Shown here in pieces: positions 25,848 through 34,949 of a stretch of DNA of 64,000 nucleotides. Numbering within the stretch: position 1 is the stretch's first letter; each line of letters starts with the position of its first letter. This DNA is from Micromonospora sp. FIMYZ51 (GTDB lineage Bacteria > Actinomycetota > Actinomycetes > Mycobacteriales > Micromonosporaceae). The translations under genes and the position numbers were made by a program. Under the pieces are notes generated by a model. The model did not search any database, had not been told where the DNA came from, and saw only the letters and a program-made list of their open reading frames with translations. The stretch spans positions 5,707,501 to 5,771,500 of the forward strand of contig NZ_CP134706.1 in assembly GCF_038246755.1 (NCBI RefSeq), written 5' to 3'.

Positions 25848-26893
25848 TGCTGCTCCTTGAGGTCCAGCGCCACATCGACGATCATGTCCTCCTGGCCGCC
25901 GACCATCCGGCGTCGGCCCAGCTCCACCAGGATCGACCGGACGTCGACCCCGTAGCGGGCCGAGGCGCGTTCGGCGTGCCGCAGGAAGCTGGAGTAGACC
26001 CCGGCGTAGCCGAGGGAGAGGGTTTCCCGGTCGACCTGGACCGGCCGGTCCTGCAACGGGCGGACGATGTCGTCGGCGGCGTCCATCAGCGCGAACACGT
26101 CGCAGCCGTGTTTCCAGCCGTGCAGCTCGGCGACCGCGACGAAGACCTCCAGCGGCGCGTTGCCGGCCCCGGCGCCCATCCCGGCCAGGGAGGCGTCCAC
26201 CCGGACCGTCCGGCCGCTGGCGGCACCGACCGGGCCGTCACCGGCGACCCGACCGTGCTCGACGGCGACCACGCTGTTGGCCACGCCGAGCGAGAGGTTG
26301 TGGTGCGCGTGGATGCCGATCTGCGTGCTCGGTTCGAGGACCTGCCGGTACGCGTCGACCCGCTGCGCCACGTCGGACGTCAGCAGCCGGCCGCCGGAGT
26401 CGGTCACGTAGACGCAGTGCGCGCCGTACGACTCCATCAGCTTGGCCTGGGCGGCCAGCCCGGCCGGATCGTTCATGTGCGACATCATCAGGAAACCGGC
26501 CACGTCCATGCCGTTGGACCGGGCCCAGGAGATGTGCTGGGCGGAGATGTCCGCCTCGGTGCAGTGGGTGGCGATCCGAACGCTTGTCACCCCGAGCGCC
26601 TTGGCCGCCTTCAGGTCGGCGATGGTGCCGATCCCCGGCAGCAGCAGGGTGGTCAGCTTGGCGTTCGTCAGCACCTCGGCCGCCGCCGAGATCCACTCCG
26701 CGTCGCTGGCCGCGCCGTGGCCGTAGTTGACGCTTGAGCCGGCCAGCCCGTCGCCGTGCGCCACCTCGATCGCGGCCACCCCCGCGGCGTCCAGCGCGGC
26801 GGCGATCGTGCGGACCTGGTCGACCGTGTACCGGTGGGCGATGGCGTGCATGCCGTCGCGCAGCGTCACGTCCTGGATGTACAGCTCCGTCAT
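25844..26893 (-). CDS. 4-hydroxy-2-oxovalerate aldolase
   Basis: A 349-aa HMG-CoA lyase-like DRE-TIM aldolase (MhpE/BphI type) cleaving 4-hydroxy-2-oxovalerate to pyruvate and acetaldehyde. The signature [12 protein letters not shown] at the N-terminus carries the metal-binding Asp, and [15 protein letters not shown] the His ligands. Its partner acetaldehyde dehydrogenase is the next gene upstream; the pair forms a channeling complex. Both ends overlap neighbours by 4 nt. Confidence 0.96.
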   Translation of the reverse strand: MTELYIQDVTLRDGMHAIAHRYTVDQVRTIAAALDAAGVAAIEVAHGDGLAGSSVNYGHGAASDAEWISAAAEVLTNAKLTTLLLPGIGTIADLKAAKALGVTSVRIATHCTEADISAQHISWARSNGMDVAGFLMMSHMNDPAGLAAQAKLMESYGAHCVYVTDSGGRLLTSDVAQRVDAYRQVLEPSTQIGIHAHHNLSLGVANSVVAVEHGRVAGDGPVGAASGRTVRVDASLAGMGAGAGNAPLEVFVAVAELHGWKHGCDVFALMDAADDIVRPLQDRPVQVDRETLSLGYAGVYSSFLRHAERASARYGVDVRSILVELGRRRMVGGQEDMIVDVALDLKEQQ

Positions 26894-27819
26894 GCCAGCG
26901 CTCCCTTCGGGCGCAGGGCGACCAGCCGCTCGGCGGTGCGCAGCGCGGCCGAGGTCATGATGTCCAGGTTGCCGGCGTACGCGGGCAGATAGTGCCCGGC
27001 ACCGGAGACCTCCAGGAAGACCGAGACCTGCAACCCGGTGAGGTGGCGGCCGAGCGTCGGCACGTACGTGTCGACCCGGTCGAACTGCACGTCCTGCTTG
27101 AGCCGGTAGCCCGGGACGTACTCCTGCACGTCGGCGACCATCGCCGCGACCGATTCGGCGATCGCGGCCCGGTCGGCGTCCGGGTCGGGGCAGAGGCAGT
27201 AGACCGTGTCGCGCATCAGCAGCGGCGGCTCGGCCGGGTTGAGCACGATGATCGCCTTGCCCCGGTCGGCGCCGCCGACCACCTCGATGGCCCGGGCCGT
27301 GGTCTCGGTGAACTCGTCGATGTTGGCGCGGGTGCCCGGACCGGCCGAGCGGGAGGCGATCGAGGCGACGATCTCGCCGTACGCCACCGGGGTGACCCGG
27401 CGTACCGCGGCGACGATCGGCACCGTCGCCTGGCCGCCGCAGGTGACCATGTTGACGTTCGGCTCGGCCAGGTGCTCGTCCAGGTTGACCGGCGGCACCA
27501 CGTACGGGCCGAGCGCGGCCGGGGTCAGGTCCACCACGATCCGGCCGTGCGCCCGCAGCACCGCGTCGTTGTGCCGGTGCGCGCCGGCCGAGGTGGCGTC
27601 GAAGACCAGCTCGACGTCGGCGAACTCGGGCATCGCCACCAGGCCGTCGACGCCCTCGGCGGTGGTGGCCACGCCGAGCCGGCGGGCCCGGGCCAGCCCG
27701 TCGGAGGCCGGGTCGATGCCGGCCATGGCCACCATCCGCAGCGGGTCCGACAGCCGAAGCACCTTGATCATCAGGTCGGTGCCGATGTTGCCCGACCCGA
27801 TCACCGCCACGCCGGTCAT
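26890..27819 (-). CDS. acylating acetaldehyde dehydrogenase
   Basis: A 309-aa MhpF/BphJ-type enzyme converting the acetaldehyde released by the aldolase to acetyl-CoA with NAD+ and CoA. The NAD-binding start is [19 protein letters not shown], the catalytic Cys is in [12 protein letters not shown], and [18 protein letters not shown] is conserved. The ATG at 27819 overlaps the hydratase stop as ATGA. It completes the lower meta pathway. Confidence 0.96.
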   Translation of the reverse strand: MTGVAVIGSGNIGTDLMIKVLRLSDPLRMVAMAGIDPASDGLARARRLGVATTAEGVDGLVAMPEFADVELVFDATSAGAHRHNDAVLRAHGRIVVDLTPAALGPYVVPPVNLDEHLAEPNVNMVTCGGQATVPIVAAVRRVTPVAYGEIVASIASRSAGPGTRANIDEFTETTARAIEVVGGADRGKAIIVLNPAEPPLLMRDTVYCLCPDPDADRAAIAESVAAMVADVQEYVPGYRLKQDVQFDRVDTYVPTLGRHLTGLQVSVFLEVSGAGHYLPAYAGNLDIMTSAALRTAERLVALRPKGALA

Positions 27820-28610
27820 GAGGCGACCTCCCTGGAAAAACACGTCCGGACCGAGCCGAGGCCGGAGATCCGGGCCTCGTACGCCGCGCCCGGCGTGACC
27901 GGCACCATCGGGCCGAGCGCGCCGGAGAGCACCACGTCACCGGCGCGCAGCGGGTCACCGGCGCGGGCCATGGTGTCGGCGAGCCAGGCCAGGGCGTGCA
28001 GCGGGTTGCCGAGACAGGCCGCGCCGGCGCCGACCGACACCGGCTCACCGGCGTGTTCCAGCACCATCCCGCACAGCCGCAGGTCCACGTCGGCCAGCCG
28101 ACGCGGCGATGTGCCGAGCACGAACAGCCCGCTTGAGGCGTTGTCCGCCACCGTGTCCACGATGGAGATGTCCCAGCCGGCCACCCGCGAGTCGACGATC
28201 TCGATCGCCGGCAGCAGGTGGTCCACGGCGCGCACCAGATCGGCGGTGGTCACCCGGCCGTCCGGCAGGTCGGCACCGAGCACGAAGGCGACCTCCGCCT
28301 CGACCCGGGGCGCAAGCAGCCGGTCGAGGGCCACCTCGGCGCCGTCGGGCACCGCCATCGCGTCGGTGAGCACCCCGAAGTCGGGCTCGAAGACCCCGAA
28401 GCTCTCCTGCACCACCCGGGAGGTCAGGCCGATCTTCGCGCCCACCCGGCGCTGCCCGGCCGCCAGCCACTCGCCCACCTGGCGCTGCTGCACCCGGTAC
28501 GCGGCCTCGACGTCCCCCTCCGGCAGCAGCCGCCCGCGTACCGGCGGGCACGGCTTGCCGCTCTGGCGCGCCTCGGTCAGTTCCCGGGCCGCCAACTCGA
28601 TATCGCTCAT
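27816..28610 (-). CDS. 2-hydroxypenta-2,4-dienoate (2-keto-4-pentenoate) hydratase
   Basis: A 264-aa hydratase (MhpD/DmpE type) adding water to 2-hydroxypentadienoate to give 4-hydroxy-2-oxovalerate. [20 protein letters not shown] followed by [10 protein letters not shown] is the hydratase-branch signature, and [10 protein letters not shown] holds the acidic metal ligands. It overlaps genes on both sides by 4 nt. Confidence 0.92.
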   Translation of the reverse strand: MSDIELAARELTEARQSGKPCPPVRGRLLPEGDVEAAYRVQQRQVGEWLAAGQRRVGAKIGLTSRVVQESFGVFEPDFGVLTDAMAVPDGAEVALDRLLAPRVEAEVAFVLGADLPDGRVTTADLVRAVDHLLPAIEIVDSRVAGWDISIVDTVADNASSGLFVLGTSPRRLADVDLRLCGMVLEHAGEPVSVGAGAACLGNPLHALAWLADTMARAGDPLRAGDVVLSGALGPMVPVTPGAAYEARISGLGSVRTCFSREVAS

Positions 28611-30112
28611 GACAGGTCCACGCAGACGTTTGTGAGTTCGGAGTAGAAATCGAGCGAGTGCACGCCTCCCTCGCGGCCGATGCCGGAGGCTTTCACCCCG
28701 CCGAACGGGGTACGCAGGTCGCGCAGGAACCAGGTGTTGACCCAGACGATGCCGGCGTCCAGCCGGGCCCCGGCCCGGTGCGCCCGGCCCACGTCCCGGG
28801 TCCAGACCGTCGCCGCCAGGCCGTACTCGGTGCCGTTGGCCAGCGCGTACGCCTCGTCCTCGGTGTCGAAGGGCGCCACGTGCACCACCGGGCCGAAGAT
28901 CTCCTCGGTGTTGGTGCGGGCCTTCGGGCCGAGCCCGGTCAGCACCGTCGGCTGCACGTACGCGCCGCCGTCACGGGCGTCACCGAAGCGCGGTGTCCCG
29001 CCACCGGCGAGCACCTGCGCGCCCTCGGTGCGGGCCAGGTCGTAGTGGCCGAGCACCTTGTCCCGGTGACCGTGCGAGATCAGCGGCATGTTCACCGTCG
29101 CCTCGTCGGCCGGCCAGCCGTACGCCAACTCCTCGGCGCGCTTGGCCAGCCGGGCGGTGAACTCCTCGAAGACCGGTCGCTGCACGTAGATCCGCTCGGT
29201 GCAGAGGCAGACCTGGCCGCCGTTGGTGAAGCTGGAGCGCACCGAGCCGGCGATCGCCGCGTCCAGGTCGGCGTCGGCGAAGACCAGCCCGGCGTTCTTG
29301 CCGCCTAGCTCGAAGCTGACCGCCTTCACCCCGTCGGCGGCGGCCCGCATGATGGCGCCGCCGGTGGCCGACTCGCCGGTGAAGGTGATCGCGTCGACGC
29401 CCGGGTGCCGGGTGAGGAACTCCCCGGCCGAGCCGGGCCCGAAGCCGTGCACCAGGTTGAACACCCCCTCCGGTACGCCGGCCGCAGCCATCACCTCGGC
29501 GAGCAGCGTGGCCGAGGCCGGAGTCTCCTCGCTGGGCTTGACCACCACCGCGTTGCCGCAGGCCAGGGCCGGGGCGACCTTCCAGGTGAGCAGCAGCAGC
29601 GGCAGGTTCCACGGCACGATCACCGCGACCACGCCCACCGGTTTGCGGACCGCGTAGTTGAGTGCCCGGCCGCCGGTCGGGGTGACCGTGGTGAACGACT
29701 CGGTCGGCGCGGTCGCCACGATCTCGGCGAAGGCCCGGAAGTTGGCCGCGCCGCGCGGGATGTCCAGGCTCCGGGCCTGCGAGATGGCCTTGCCGGTATC
29801 GGCGACCTCGGCGGCGACCAGGTCGTCGAAGCGGCGTTCCAACTCGTCGGCGACCCGCCGCAGCACCTCGGCGCGGCCCCGCTCCCCGAGCCGGCCCCAC
29901 GGGCCGCGCAGCGCCGCCCGAGCGGCGGCCACCGCGTCGTCCACCACCGACTCCGATGCCTCGACCACCTCGAACACCGGCTCGCCGGTCACCGGGGAGC
30001 GCTTGGTGAACCGACTGCCGGCCTCGACGAACTCGCCGCCGACGAAGTTGCGCAGCAGGCCGGGCCCGTCCGGTGCCCGCCCGCTCATCAGCCGGGAATC
30101 CCAGAGCGTCAT
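28607..30112 (-). CDS. 2-aminomuconic/2-hydroxymuconic semialdehyde dehydrogenase
   Basis: A 501-aa NAD-dependent aldehyde dehydrogenase oxidising 2-aminomuconate semialdehyde to 2-aminomuconate (AmnC/NbaE role by context). Active-site motifs: FELGGKNAGLVF (Glu base region), SSFTNGGQVCLCTERIYVQR with the catalytic Cys, and EEIFGPVVHVAPF. It begins at ATG 30112, inside the 4-nt overlap with the kynurenine monooxygenase stop. Confidence 0.94.
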   Translation of the reverse strand: MTLWDSRLMSGRAPDGPGLLRNFVGGEFVEAGSRFTKRSPVTGEPVFEVVEASESVVDDAVAAARAALRGPWGRLGERGRAEVLRRVADELERRFDDLVAAEVADTGKAISQARSLDIPRGAANFRAFAEIVATAPTESFTTVTPTGGRALNYAVRKPVGVVAVIVPWNLPLLLLTWKVAPALACGNAVVVKPSEETPASATLLAEVMAAAGVPEGVFNLVHGFGPGSAGEFLTRHPGVDAITFTGESATGGAIMRAAADGVKAVSFELGGKNAGLVFADADLDAAIAGSVRSSFTNGGQVCLCTERIYVQRPVFEEFTARLAKRAEELAYGWPADEATVNMPLISHGHRDKVLGHYDLARTEGAQVLAGGGTPRFGDARDGGAYVQPTVLTGLGPKARTNTEEIFGPVVHVAPFDTEDEAYALANGTEYGLAATVWTRDVGRAHRAGARLDAGIVWVNTWFLRDLRTPFGGVKASGIGREGGVHSLDFYSELTNVCVDLS

Positions 30113-31473
30113 CCGCGCCTCCCGCGCCCGAGCGCCACCGCCGCCCCGGCCAGCGCCGCCAGCACGCCGGCAGCCACCGCGCCGACCACCTGGTACTGCC
30201 GGCGGACCCGCCGACGCACCTGGGCGTACGGGACGGTGGAGAAGGAGACGAGTTCGTACTGGGAGACGTAGCGGCCCGGCAGCGCCCGTTCCAGGGCGTG
30301 CTCGATCTTCCTGCGGGTCCGGAAGACCGGTGAGGCCACCTTGTCCCGCATCTCCACGAAGTTGGCAAGCGCCATCCGGGCGATCGCCTCGGCGTTGTCC
30401 TGCCGGCGCTGCTGGAACAGCGGCAGCGCCGCCGCCCAGTCGTCGGCGCACTCGTCGAGGCAGCGGTCCAACTCCACCACGTCCTCGAAGGCACAGTTCG
30501 CGCCCTGGCCGTAGAACGGCACGATGGCGTGCGCCGCGTCGCCGAGCAGGGCCACCCGTCCGTTGACCTGCCACGGGTCGCAACGCACCGTGCCGAGCAC
30601 GCCGACCGGGTTGTGCTGGTAGTCGTCCACCAGGTTGGGGGCGAGCGGCAGCAGGTCCGGGTAGTGCTGGGCGAAGTGCCGTCGGATCGCCGCCGGGCTG
30701 CCGAGCGAGGCGAAGCTGGCGGTGCCGTGGGTGGGCCAGAACAGCGTGCAGGTGAAGGAGCGGTCCGGGTTCGGCAGGGCGATCATCATCGAGGTGCCGC
30801 GCGGCCAGATGTGCAGCGCGCCGGGGTCCAGGGCGAAGTCGCCACCGAGCGGCGGGATGGTGAGTTCCTTGTAGCCGTAGTCGAGGAAGTCGACGCTCTC
30901 GGTGAGCAGGTCGTGTTCGAGCAGCTGCCCGCGTACCGCCGAACCGGCGCCGTCGGCGCCGAGGACCACCCGGGCGGTCTCGGTGACCGGGCCGGACGGA
31001 GTCTCGAAGGTCATCCCGCCGGTGCCCGGGTCGAGCCCGACCAGCCGGTGCTCGAAGGCGATCCGCACCCCGGGGAGCTTGGCGGCGGCCTCCAGCAGGG
31101 CGTTGTTCAACGCGCCCCGGCTGATCGAGTTGATCGCCCGGTCACCGTCGGCGCTGTACGGCTGCAACCCCGGCTCACCGACCACCGGGTGCACCATCCG
31201 GCCGCGCATCGGCAACGCGTCCGCCATCACCTGCCCGTCCAGCCCGATCCGGCGCAGCGCGTCCAGGCCCCGGTCGGAGAGCGCCAGGTTGATCGAGCGG
31301 CCCCGCTCGGGCGTGCCGGTACGCGGATCCGGCCGCCGCTCGTAGAGCGCCACCGGATAGCCCCGCCGGGCCAGGAAGCAGGCCAGCAGGCAACCGGCGA
31401 GTCCGGCGCCGACCACGGCGATCTCGTCCGCCTTGTCGTGCAGTGCGTTCATCTCGTCGCGTCCCGCGTTCAT
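30109..31473 (-). CDS. kmo: kynurenine 3-monooxygenase with C-terminal membrane segment
   Basis: A 454-aa FAD monooxygenase hydroxylating L-kynurenine at C3. It has the Rossmann start IAVVGAGLAGCLLACFLARR, the GRSINLALSDRGLDALRRIG substrate/FAD motif and the GDAAHAIVPFYGQGANCAFED signature. Unusually for bacteria as I know them, the tail contains a hydrophobic stretch VVGAVAAGVLAALAGAAVAL followed by basic residues, like the membrane anchor of eukaryotic KMO. The ATG at 31473 overlaps the kynU stop. A second ATG 21 nt later is possible. Confidence 0.95.
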   Translation of the reverse strand: MNAGRDEMNALHDKADEIAVVGAGLAGCLLACFLARRGYPVALYERRPDPRTGTPERGRSINLALSDRGLDALRRIGLDGQVMADALPMRGRMVHPVVGEPGLQPYSADGDRAINSISRGALNNALLEAAAKLPGVRIAFEHRLVGLDPGTGGMTFETPSGPVTETARVVLGADGAGSAVRGQLLEHDLLTESVDFLDYGYKELTIPPLGGDFALDPGALHIWPRGTSMMIALPNPDRSFTCTLFWPTHGTASFASLGSPAAIRRHFAQHYPDLLPLAPNLVDDYQHNPVGVLGTVRCDPWQVNGRVALLGDAAHAIVPFYGQGANCAFEDVVELDRCLDECADDWAAALPLFQQRRQDNAEAIARMALANFVEMRDKVASPVFRTRRKIEHALERALPGRYVSQYELVSFSTVPYAQVRRRVRRQYQVVGAVAAGVLAALAGAAVALGRGRRG

Positions 31474-32777
31474 GAGGTGGCTGCCACGGTCGCGGCCAGC
31501 GCGTCGGCGACCCGCCAGCAGTCGTGGTACGTCGAGTAGAGCGGCACCGGGGCGAACCGGACGATGTCGGGTTCCCGGGCATCGGCGACCACGCCGTGTT
31601 CGTGCCGCAGCCGCTTGGTCAACTCGTTGGCGCTGCCGGTGCCGATGCGAACCGAGAGCTGGCAGCCGCGCTGGCTCGCCTCGCGCGGGGTGACCACGGT
31701 CAGCGGCCGGTCGGCGGTGACCTCGTCCAGCAGCCGCTCAAGGTAGCCGGTCAGGCGCTGGCTGCGCTCGCGCAGCGCCGGCATGCCGACGGCGTCGAAG
31801 ATCTCAAGCGAGGTGCGTACCGGACCCATCGCGAAGATCGGCGGGTTGGAGATCTGCCACGCCTCGACGGTGGCCGGCGGCCGGGAGACCGGGGTCATCT
31901 CGAAACGGGTCTGCGCCGCCGTGCTCCACCAGCCCTCGAAGCGGGGCAGCGTGGGGTCGCCGTGGTGCCGCTCGTGCACGAAGACCCCGGCCAGCGCGCC
32001 GGGACCGGAGTTGAGGTACTTGTACGAGCACCAGGCGGCGAAGTCGACGTCCCAGTCGTGCAGTGCCAGCGGCACGTTGCCCGCCGCGTGCGCCAGGTCC
32101 CAGCCGACGACCGCACCGGCGGCCCGGCCGGCGGCGGTGATCGTCGGAATGTCCATCAGCTCGCCGGTCAGGTAGTTGACCCCACCGAGCAGGACCAGCG
32201 CGACGGTGTGCCCCTCGGCCGCCAGGAACTCGGTGACGTCCTCGGTCCGCAGGTTCTCCTCGCCGGGGCGGGGCTTCAGCCGGACCACCGTGGTGTCCGG
32301 GTCGAGCCCGTGGAACCGGGCCTGGCTGCGCACCGCGTAGCTGTCCGACGGGAAGGCGGTGTCCTCGATGACGATCCGGGTCCGTTCGCCGGCCGGCCGG
32401 TAGAAGCTGACCATCAGCAGGTGCAGGTTCACCGTAAGCGAGTTCATCACCACGGTCTCGGTGGGCCGGGCGCCGACCAGTCGCGCCGCGGGCGCCGTCA
32501 GCAGTTCGTGGTACGGCAGCCAGGGGCGTTGCGCCTCCAGGTGGCCCTCGACCCCGAGCCGGCTCCAGTCGTCCAGGTCGGCCAGCAGCTCGGCGCGGGT
32601 CGCCTTCGGTTGCAGGCCGAGCGAGTTGCCGGCCAGGTACGCCGTCTCGGGATAGCGTCCGCCGTCGGCCGGCGGCACGTGGAACAGGTGCCGGTGGCCC
32701 GGATCGGCGGCGTCGAGCCGGAGAGCTTCCGCCTCACCGGGGCGGGGCGGCTCGGTCTGGTCGGTCCTCGTGGTCAT
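31470..32777 (-). CDS. kynU: kynureninase
   Basis: A 435-aa PLP enzyme cleaving 3-hydroxykynurenine (or kynurenine) to 3-hydroxyanthranilate plus alanine. Family signatures: AYLAGNSLGLQPKATRAEL, EDTAFPSDSYAV, GWDLAHAAGNVPLALHDW and the PLP-Lys in WCSYKYLNSGPGALAG. The ATG at 32777 lies 14 nt after the kynA stop; overlaps continue downstream. Confidence 0.97.
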   Translation of the reverse strand: MTTRTDQTEPPRPGEAEALRLDAADPGHRHLFHVPPADGGRYPETAYLAGNSLGLQPKATRAELLADLDDWSRLGVEGHLEAQRPWLPYHELLTAPAARLVGARPTETVVMNSLTVNLHLLMVSFYRPAGERTRIVIEDTAFPSDSYAVRSQARFHGLDPDTTVVRLKPRPGEENLRTEDVTEFLAAEGHTVALVLLGGVNYLTGELMDIPTITAAGRAAGAVVGWDLAHAAGNVPLALHDWDVDFAAWCSYKYLNSGPGALAGVFVHERHHGDPTLPRFEGWWSTAAQTRFEMTPVSRPPATVEAWQISNPPIFAMGPVRTSLEIFDAVGMPALRERSQRLTGYLERLLDEVTADRPLTVVTPREASQRGCQLSVRIGTGSANELTKRLRHEHGVVADAREPDIVRFAPVPLYSTYHDCWRVADALAATVAATS

Positions 32778-32791
32778 CTGCGCCTCCCGCC

Positions 32792-33685
32792 TCACATCGC
32801 CGTCCGGGCCGACCACAGCTCGGGGAAGACCACCCGGGCCATGCTCCGTTGCAGCCACGCCAGCCCGGCCGAGCCACCGCTGCCGACCTTGGCACCCATG
32901 GTCCGCTGCACCGCCTTGATGTGGTGGTGCCGCCAGTCGCCGAACTGCTCGGCCACCTCGGTGAGCGCCTCGCCGAGCAGGCGCAGGTGGTTATCCGGGC
33001 CGGGGTCGGCGTAGATCCGCACCCAGGCCGCCTCGACGGCCGGGTGCGCCTCGTGCTCGATTGCCACGTCCCGCTCCAGCAGTTCGGCGGGCAGGCCGTG
33101 TCCGTGCCGGTCGAGCAGGGCGAGCACCTCGTCCCAGACGCTCGGCGTGGCCAGCGCCTGGGTCAGTTCGGCGTACACCTCGGTCTGCCGGCGGAACGGC
33201 CGGATCAGCGCGGGGTCCCGCAGCCCGAGCAGGAACTCCAGGTGCCGGTACATGGCCGACTGGAAGCCGGAGCCCTCGCCGAGCAGGTTACGGAAGCGGT
33301 TGAAGTCGGCCGGGGTCATCCAGCGCAGGCCGCGCCAGGCGGCGTTGAGGCCCTCCAGGTGCAGCGCGGCCCGGCGCAGCGGGGCCAGCGCCGCCCACAC
33401 CTGGTCCTGGCGCAGCAGCCGGGCGGTGTCCCGCAACTCGTGGCAGGTCAGCCCGAAGTACAGCTCCATGATCTGGCTGACCATCAGGAAGGACATCTCG
33501 CCCGGGTCGTCGCTCAGCGGCTCCTGCAACCGGTGCAGCGTACTGGCCTGCACGTAGGCGTCGTAGGGCACCCGCTCGGTGAAGTCAAGCGTCGGTTCGC
33601 CGCCGTTGCGGGCGGCCCGGGCCGCGCGCTGCCGGGGTGTGACCGGACGCACCACCGTCCGAGGGCGCAGCTCGGTCTGCTCCAT
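32792..33685 (-). CDS. kynA: tryptophan 2,3-dioxygenase
   Basis: A 297-aa haem enzyme opening the indole ring of L-tryptophan to N-formylkynurenine. The segments PYDAYVQASTLHRLQEPLSD (with the active-site His region), SFLMVSQIMELYFGLTCHEL and FGDWRHHHIKAVQRTMG (haem His) are diagnostic. The ATG at 33685 follows AAGGAGCGGACGG. It is the promoter-proximal gene of the 11-gene cluster and diverges from the Lrp-type regulator. Confidence 0.97.
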   Translation of the reverse strand: MEQTELRPRTVVRPVTPRQRAARAARNGGEPTLDFTERVPYDAYVQASTLHRLQEPLSDDPGEMSFLMVSQIMELYFGLTCHELRDTARLLRQDQVWAALAPLRRAALHLEGLNAAWRGLRWMTPADFNRFRNLLGEGSGFQSAMYRHLEFLLGLRDPALIRPFRRQTEVYAELTQALATPSVWDEVLALLDRHGHGLPAELLERDVAIEHEAHPAVEAAWVRIYADPGPDNHLRLLGEALTEVAEQFGDWRHHHIKAVQRTMGAKVGSGGSAGLAWLQRSMARVVFPELWSARTAM

Positions 33686-33767
33686 CCGTCCGCTCCTTCC
33701 TGGGCTCACGATTCCTCATGATCTCCCGTCCGTCACGCCGGATGGAATGCCTGTTCAACGGCGCTTT

Positions 33768-33818
33768 GCAGGATCAACCTGCCGAACAAAAGGCGCTCGA
33801 CCTGGTTGACTTGCCAGG
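33768..33818. promoter_or_regulatory. two palindromes in the kynA-lrp divergent region
   Basis: GCAGG-ATCAA-CCTGC (33768-33782) is a perfect 15-bp palindrome with an AT-rich centre, the usual layout of Lrp/AsnC sites. CCTGG-TTGACTTG-CCAGG (33801-33818) lies just before the regulator's -10. Both suit binding by the divergent Lrp-type protein controlling kynA and itself. Inferred from symmetry and position. Confidence 0.45.
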
Positions 33819-33820
33819 CG

Positions 33821-33826
33821 TAAAGT
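33821..33826 (+). promoter_or_regulatory. -10 element (TAAAGT) for a leaderless lrp transcript
   Basis: TAAAGT fits the actinobacterial TANNNT -10. Six bases separate it from the GTG start, so transcription would begin at or next to the first codon. No Shine-Dalgarno precedes this GTG. Confidence 0.45.
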
Positions 33827-33832
33827 TGAGCG

Positions 33833-34315
33833 GTGGACGAGATGGACTGGGCCCTGCTCCGCGAGTTGCAGGCCGACGCGCGGCTGTCGTTCAGCGAGCT
33901 GTCCCGCCGGGTGCACCTCTCCCCGCCGGCCGTGGCGGAGCGGGTCCGCCGGCTTGAGGAAACCGGTGTGATCACCGGCTACCACGCCCACGTCGACCTG
34001 ACCCGCGCCGGCCGCACGGTGGTCGCGCTGATCCGGATGTCCTGTTACGGCTCCCGGTGCATCCTGCACGACCCCGACGTCGCCGGTTGGCCGGAGATCC
34101 TGGAGATCCACCGGATCACCGGTGACGCGTGCAGCGTGCTGAAGGTGGCGGCCGGTTCGATCGGCGAGTTCGAGGCGGTAATCGACCGACTCGCCCCGTA
34201 CGGCCAGCCCTCCAGCACCATGGTCCTCTCCACCCCCCTCGGCTGGCGCCCCCTGACCCGGGAGAAGGAAGGGCCCCCTACTAACGCCTCCGGTAGAGGA
34301 AGGGCCCCTTCTTAA
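33833..34315 (+). CDS. Lrp/AsnC-family regulator, likely controls the kyn cluster
   Basis: A 160-aa protein with an N-terminal winged HTH (LLRELQADARLSFSELSRRV, then LSPPAVAERVRRLEETGVIT) and a C-terminal RAM ligand domain (about 62-135). Amino-acid or kynurenine-type effectors are typical. It diverges from kynA across 147 nt with two palindromes. GTG at 33833 is the likely start; an in-frame ATG follows at 33842. Residues 145-160 and the stop codon come from a copy of the 52-nt repeat, so the native protein probably ended near residue 140. Confidence 0.92.
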   Translation: MDEMDWALLRELQADARLSFSELSRRVHLSPPAVAERVRRLEETGVITGYHAHVDLTRAGRTVVALIRMSCYGSRCILHDPDVAGWPEILEIHRITGDACSVLKVAAGSIGEFEAVIDRLAPYGQPSSTMVLSTPLGWRPLTREKEGPPTNASGRGRAPS

Positions 34316-34316
34316 C
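34265..34316 (+). repeat. 52-nt GGGCCC element, copy D, inside the lrp 3' end
   Basis: AAGGAAGGGCCCCCTACTAAC, spacer CGGTAG and a second half-unit ending TTCTTAAC. In the lrp frame it reads KEGPPTNASGRGRAPS and supplies the stop (TAA, 34313-34315). Confidence 0.9.
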
Positions 34317-34405
34317 ATCCGCCTCCCGGTTAGCCGAGCGGGCAGGGGGAAAGCACCGCGGGTCGCCCCAGCAGGACCGGTGCACCGGTGCCGGGAGGGA
34401 GGATC

Positions 34406-34936
34406 ATGCGGGGTCTGCGACCGTACGGAGGCGTGCTGCACGCTTCGTCCACAATCGTCCGGCTGCTCGGCGCGTTCGTCCTGATCGGGGCGTTCGTCCT
34501 GATCGGCGCGGCACCCGCCCGAGCGGGTGACAACACCTTCGTCGAGGTCACGCCGAACAGCGTGCAGGCCGGCTCCCGGGTGCACATCCGGGCCAGCTGC
34601 GACAACGCCAACAACCGGCAGGCCGAGGTGACCTCGGACGCCTTCAACCGGGTCTTTCTGCGGCCGGACAACGGCTTCCTCACCGGCGACGTCACGGTGC
34701 CCGGCAACAAGGCGGCCGGGGACTATCCGGTGCATCTGCGCTGCAACAACGGCCAGACCGCCAGCACCACGCTCACCGTCCTGAACATGGAGCAGCCCAC
34801 CAAGGGCCCGGCGACCGGTGGCGGTGGCACCGCTGGCCGGAGCACCGGCTCGATGCTGCTGCTCGGCGGGGCCGCGACGGTGGCTGCGGCGGTGGTCTTC
34901 GGGCTGTTCAGCAGCCGTCGCCGGACCGGCTCCTGA
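34406..34936 (+). CDS. exported, membrane-anchored hypothetical protein
   Basis: A 176-aa protein with a signal peptide (LLGAFVLIGAFVLIGAAPAR, which contains an internal five-residue tandem repeat AFVLIG). A beta-rich extracellular domain with a Cys pair (ASCDN, LRCNNG) follows, then a Gly/Thr-rich stalk and a C-terminal helix GSMLLLGGAATVAAAVVFGL before RRR. No LPxTG is visible. The ATG at 34406 has GGGAGGGAGG upstream. The next gene, 13 nt away, is a class F sortase. Confidence 0.8.
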   Translation: MRGLRPYGGVLHASSTIVRLLGAFVLIGAFVLIGAAPARAGDNTFVEVTPNSVQAGSRVHIRASCDNANNRQAEVTSDAFNRVFLRPDNGFLTGDVTVPGNKAAGDYPVHLRCNNGQTASTTLTVLNMEQPTKGPATGGGGTAGRSTGSMLLLGGAATVAAAVVFGLFSSRRRTGS

Positions 34937-34949
34937 CCTCATCACGGCC

